This document shows positions 6,646-7,088 of a DNA stretch of 7,088 nt, one piece after another; position 1 is the stretch's first letter; each line of letters starts with the position of its first letter. Made by a program: the position numbers and the translations under genes. The notes below the pieces were generated by a model that was not told the DNA's origin, searched no databases, and saw nothing but the letters and a program-made list of their open reading frames with translations. The stretch comes from Bacteroidota bacterium. Lineage in GTDB: Bacteria > Bacteroidota > Bacteroidia > NS11-12g > UBA955. Location: contig JAURQA010000202.1 of NCBI GenBank assembly GCA_030836345.1, forward strand, positions 1 to 7,088, in the 5' to 3' direction.

Positions 6646-7088
6646 ATGAAATACGATGTAGCTATAGTGGGAGGAGGAATTGTTGGGTTATCCACTGCCT
6701 ATCAATTATTGAAGAAAAAAAAAGACATTAAACTAATTCTCATAGAGAAGGAGAAAGAGGTCTCAGCGCATCAGACAGGTAATAATAGCGGGGTAATACA
6801 CAGCGGTATTTATTATAAGCCAGGTTCAGAAAAAGCCATTAATTGCATCAAAGGCTATCATCAATTATTGGATTTCTGTAAAGAAAAAAACATCCCCTAC
6901 GATTTATGTGGGAAGCTCATCGTTGCGACGGATGAATCAGAGTTAGTAGGGTTAGATAAATTGTATCAAAGGGGTATTGAAAATGGGTTAGAAGGTCTTA
7001 AATACTTAAATTCAGACGAAATTAAAGAGATGGAGCCATACTCCTCTGGAATCAGAGCCATTTTGGTTCCTCAAACTGGTATTATCGA
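6646..7088 (+). CDS. lhgO: L-2-hydroxyglutarate oxidase family FAD enzyme, 5' part (cut by window edge)
   Basis: The first 147 codons of an open frame run off the window end; the full family length is about 400 residues. Members oxidise L-2-hydroxyglutarate to 2-oxoglutarate with FAD, usually at the inner membrane, passing electrons to the quinone pool. The N-terminus has G-G-G-I-V-G at residues 9-14 and the acidic E34 at the end of the second strand. These are followed by H-Q-T-G-N-N-S-G-V-I-H-S-G-I-Y-Y at 42-57, a block very characteristic of LhgO, and C-G-K-L-I-V-A-T further on. Other members of the DAO family (glycerol-3-phosphate or glycine oxidases) share the FAD fold but not the H-Q-T-G-x-N-S-G-V-I-H block. 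The ATG at 6646 sits immediately before the first beta strand. Nine consecutive A bases at 6715-6723 encode lysines after the first helix. The gene is 133 bases after crtB and has its own candidate promoter. Confidence 0.85.
   Translation, partial: MKYDVAIVGGGIVGLSTAYQLLKKKKDIKLILIEKEKEVSAHQTGNNSGVIHSGIYYKPGSEKAINCIKGYHQLLDFCKEKNIPYDLCGKLIVATDESELVGLDKLYQRGIENGLEGLKYLNSDEIKEMEPYSSGIRAILVPQTGII

Overview
This AT-rich window looks like chromosome from a member of the Bacteroidota, probably the Flavobacteriia. The reasons are a long OstA-like protein, a DUF5686-type outer-membrane protein with an N-terminal carboxypeptidase-regulatory-like domain, the crtI-crtB gene order, mostly absent Shine-Dalgarno sequences, and a TAnnTTTG-type -7 promoter element ahead of the last gene. 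The placement rests on gene families and signals read by eye, not on a database search.

Layout: all five genes lie on the + strand and are closely packed. (1) 40-1578 encodes a secreted OstA-like protein of the LptA/OstA superfamily. (2) About 1653-4136 encodes a DUF5686 outer-membrane beta-barrel protein that starts at a non-ATG codon. (3) 4232-5704 is crtI, phytoene desaturase. (4) 5694-6512 is crtB, phytoene synthase, overlapping crtI by 11 bases. (5) 6646 to the window edge is the first 147 codons of lhgO, an L-2-hydroxyglutarate oxidase-type FAD enzyme. The largest gap between genes is 133 bases, and no RNA gene, mobile element or CRISPR array is visible.

How the genes work together: the first two act at the cell envelope, one in the periplasm and one in the outer membrane. 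The crtI-crtB pair forms a compact unit for the first dedicated carotenoid steps: CrtB condenses two GGPP molecules to phytoene and CrtI desaturates it towards lycopene. The 95-base gap before crtI is the likely control region for this pair and carries two small dyads. The lhgO gene seems to be a separate unit with its own promoter very close to the start codon. No clear new system was found. The observations worth checking are regulatory or concern start sites.
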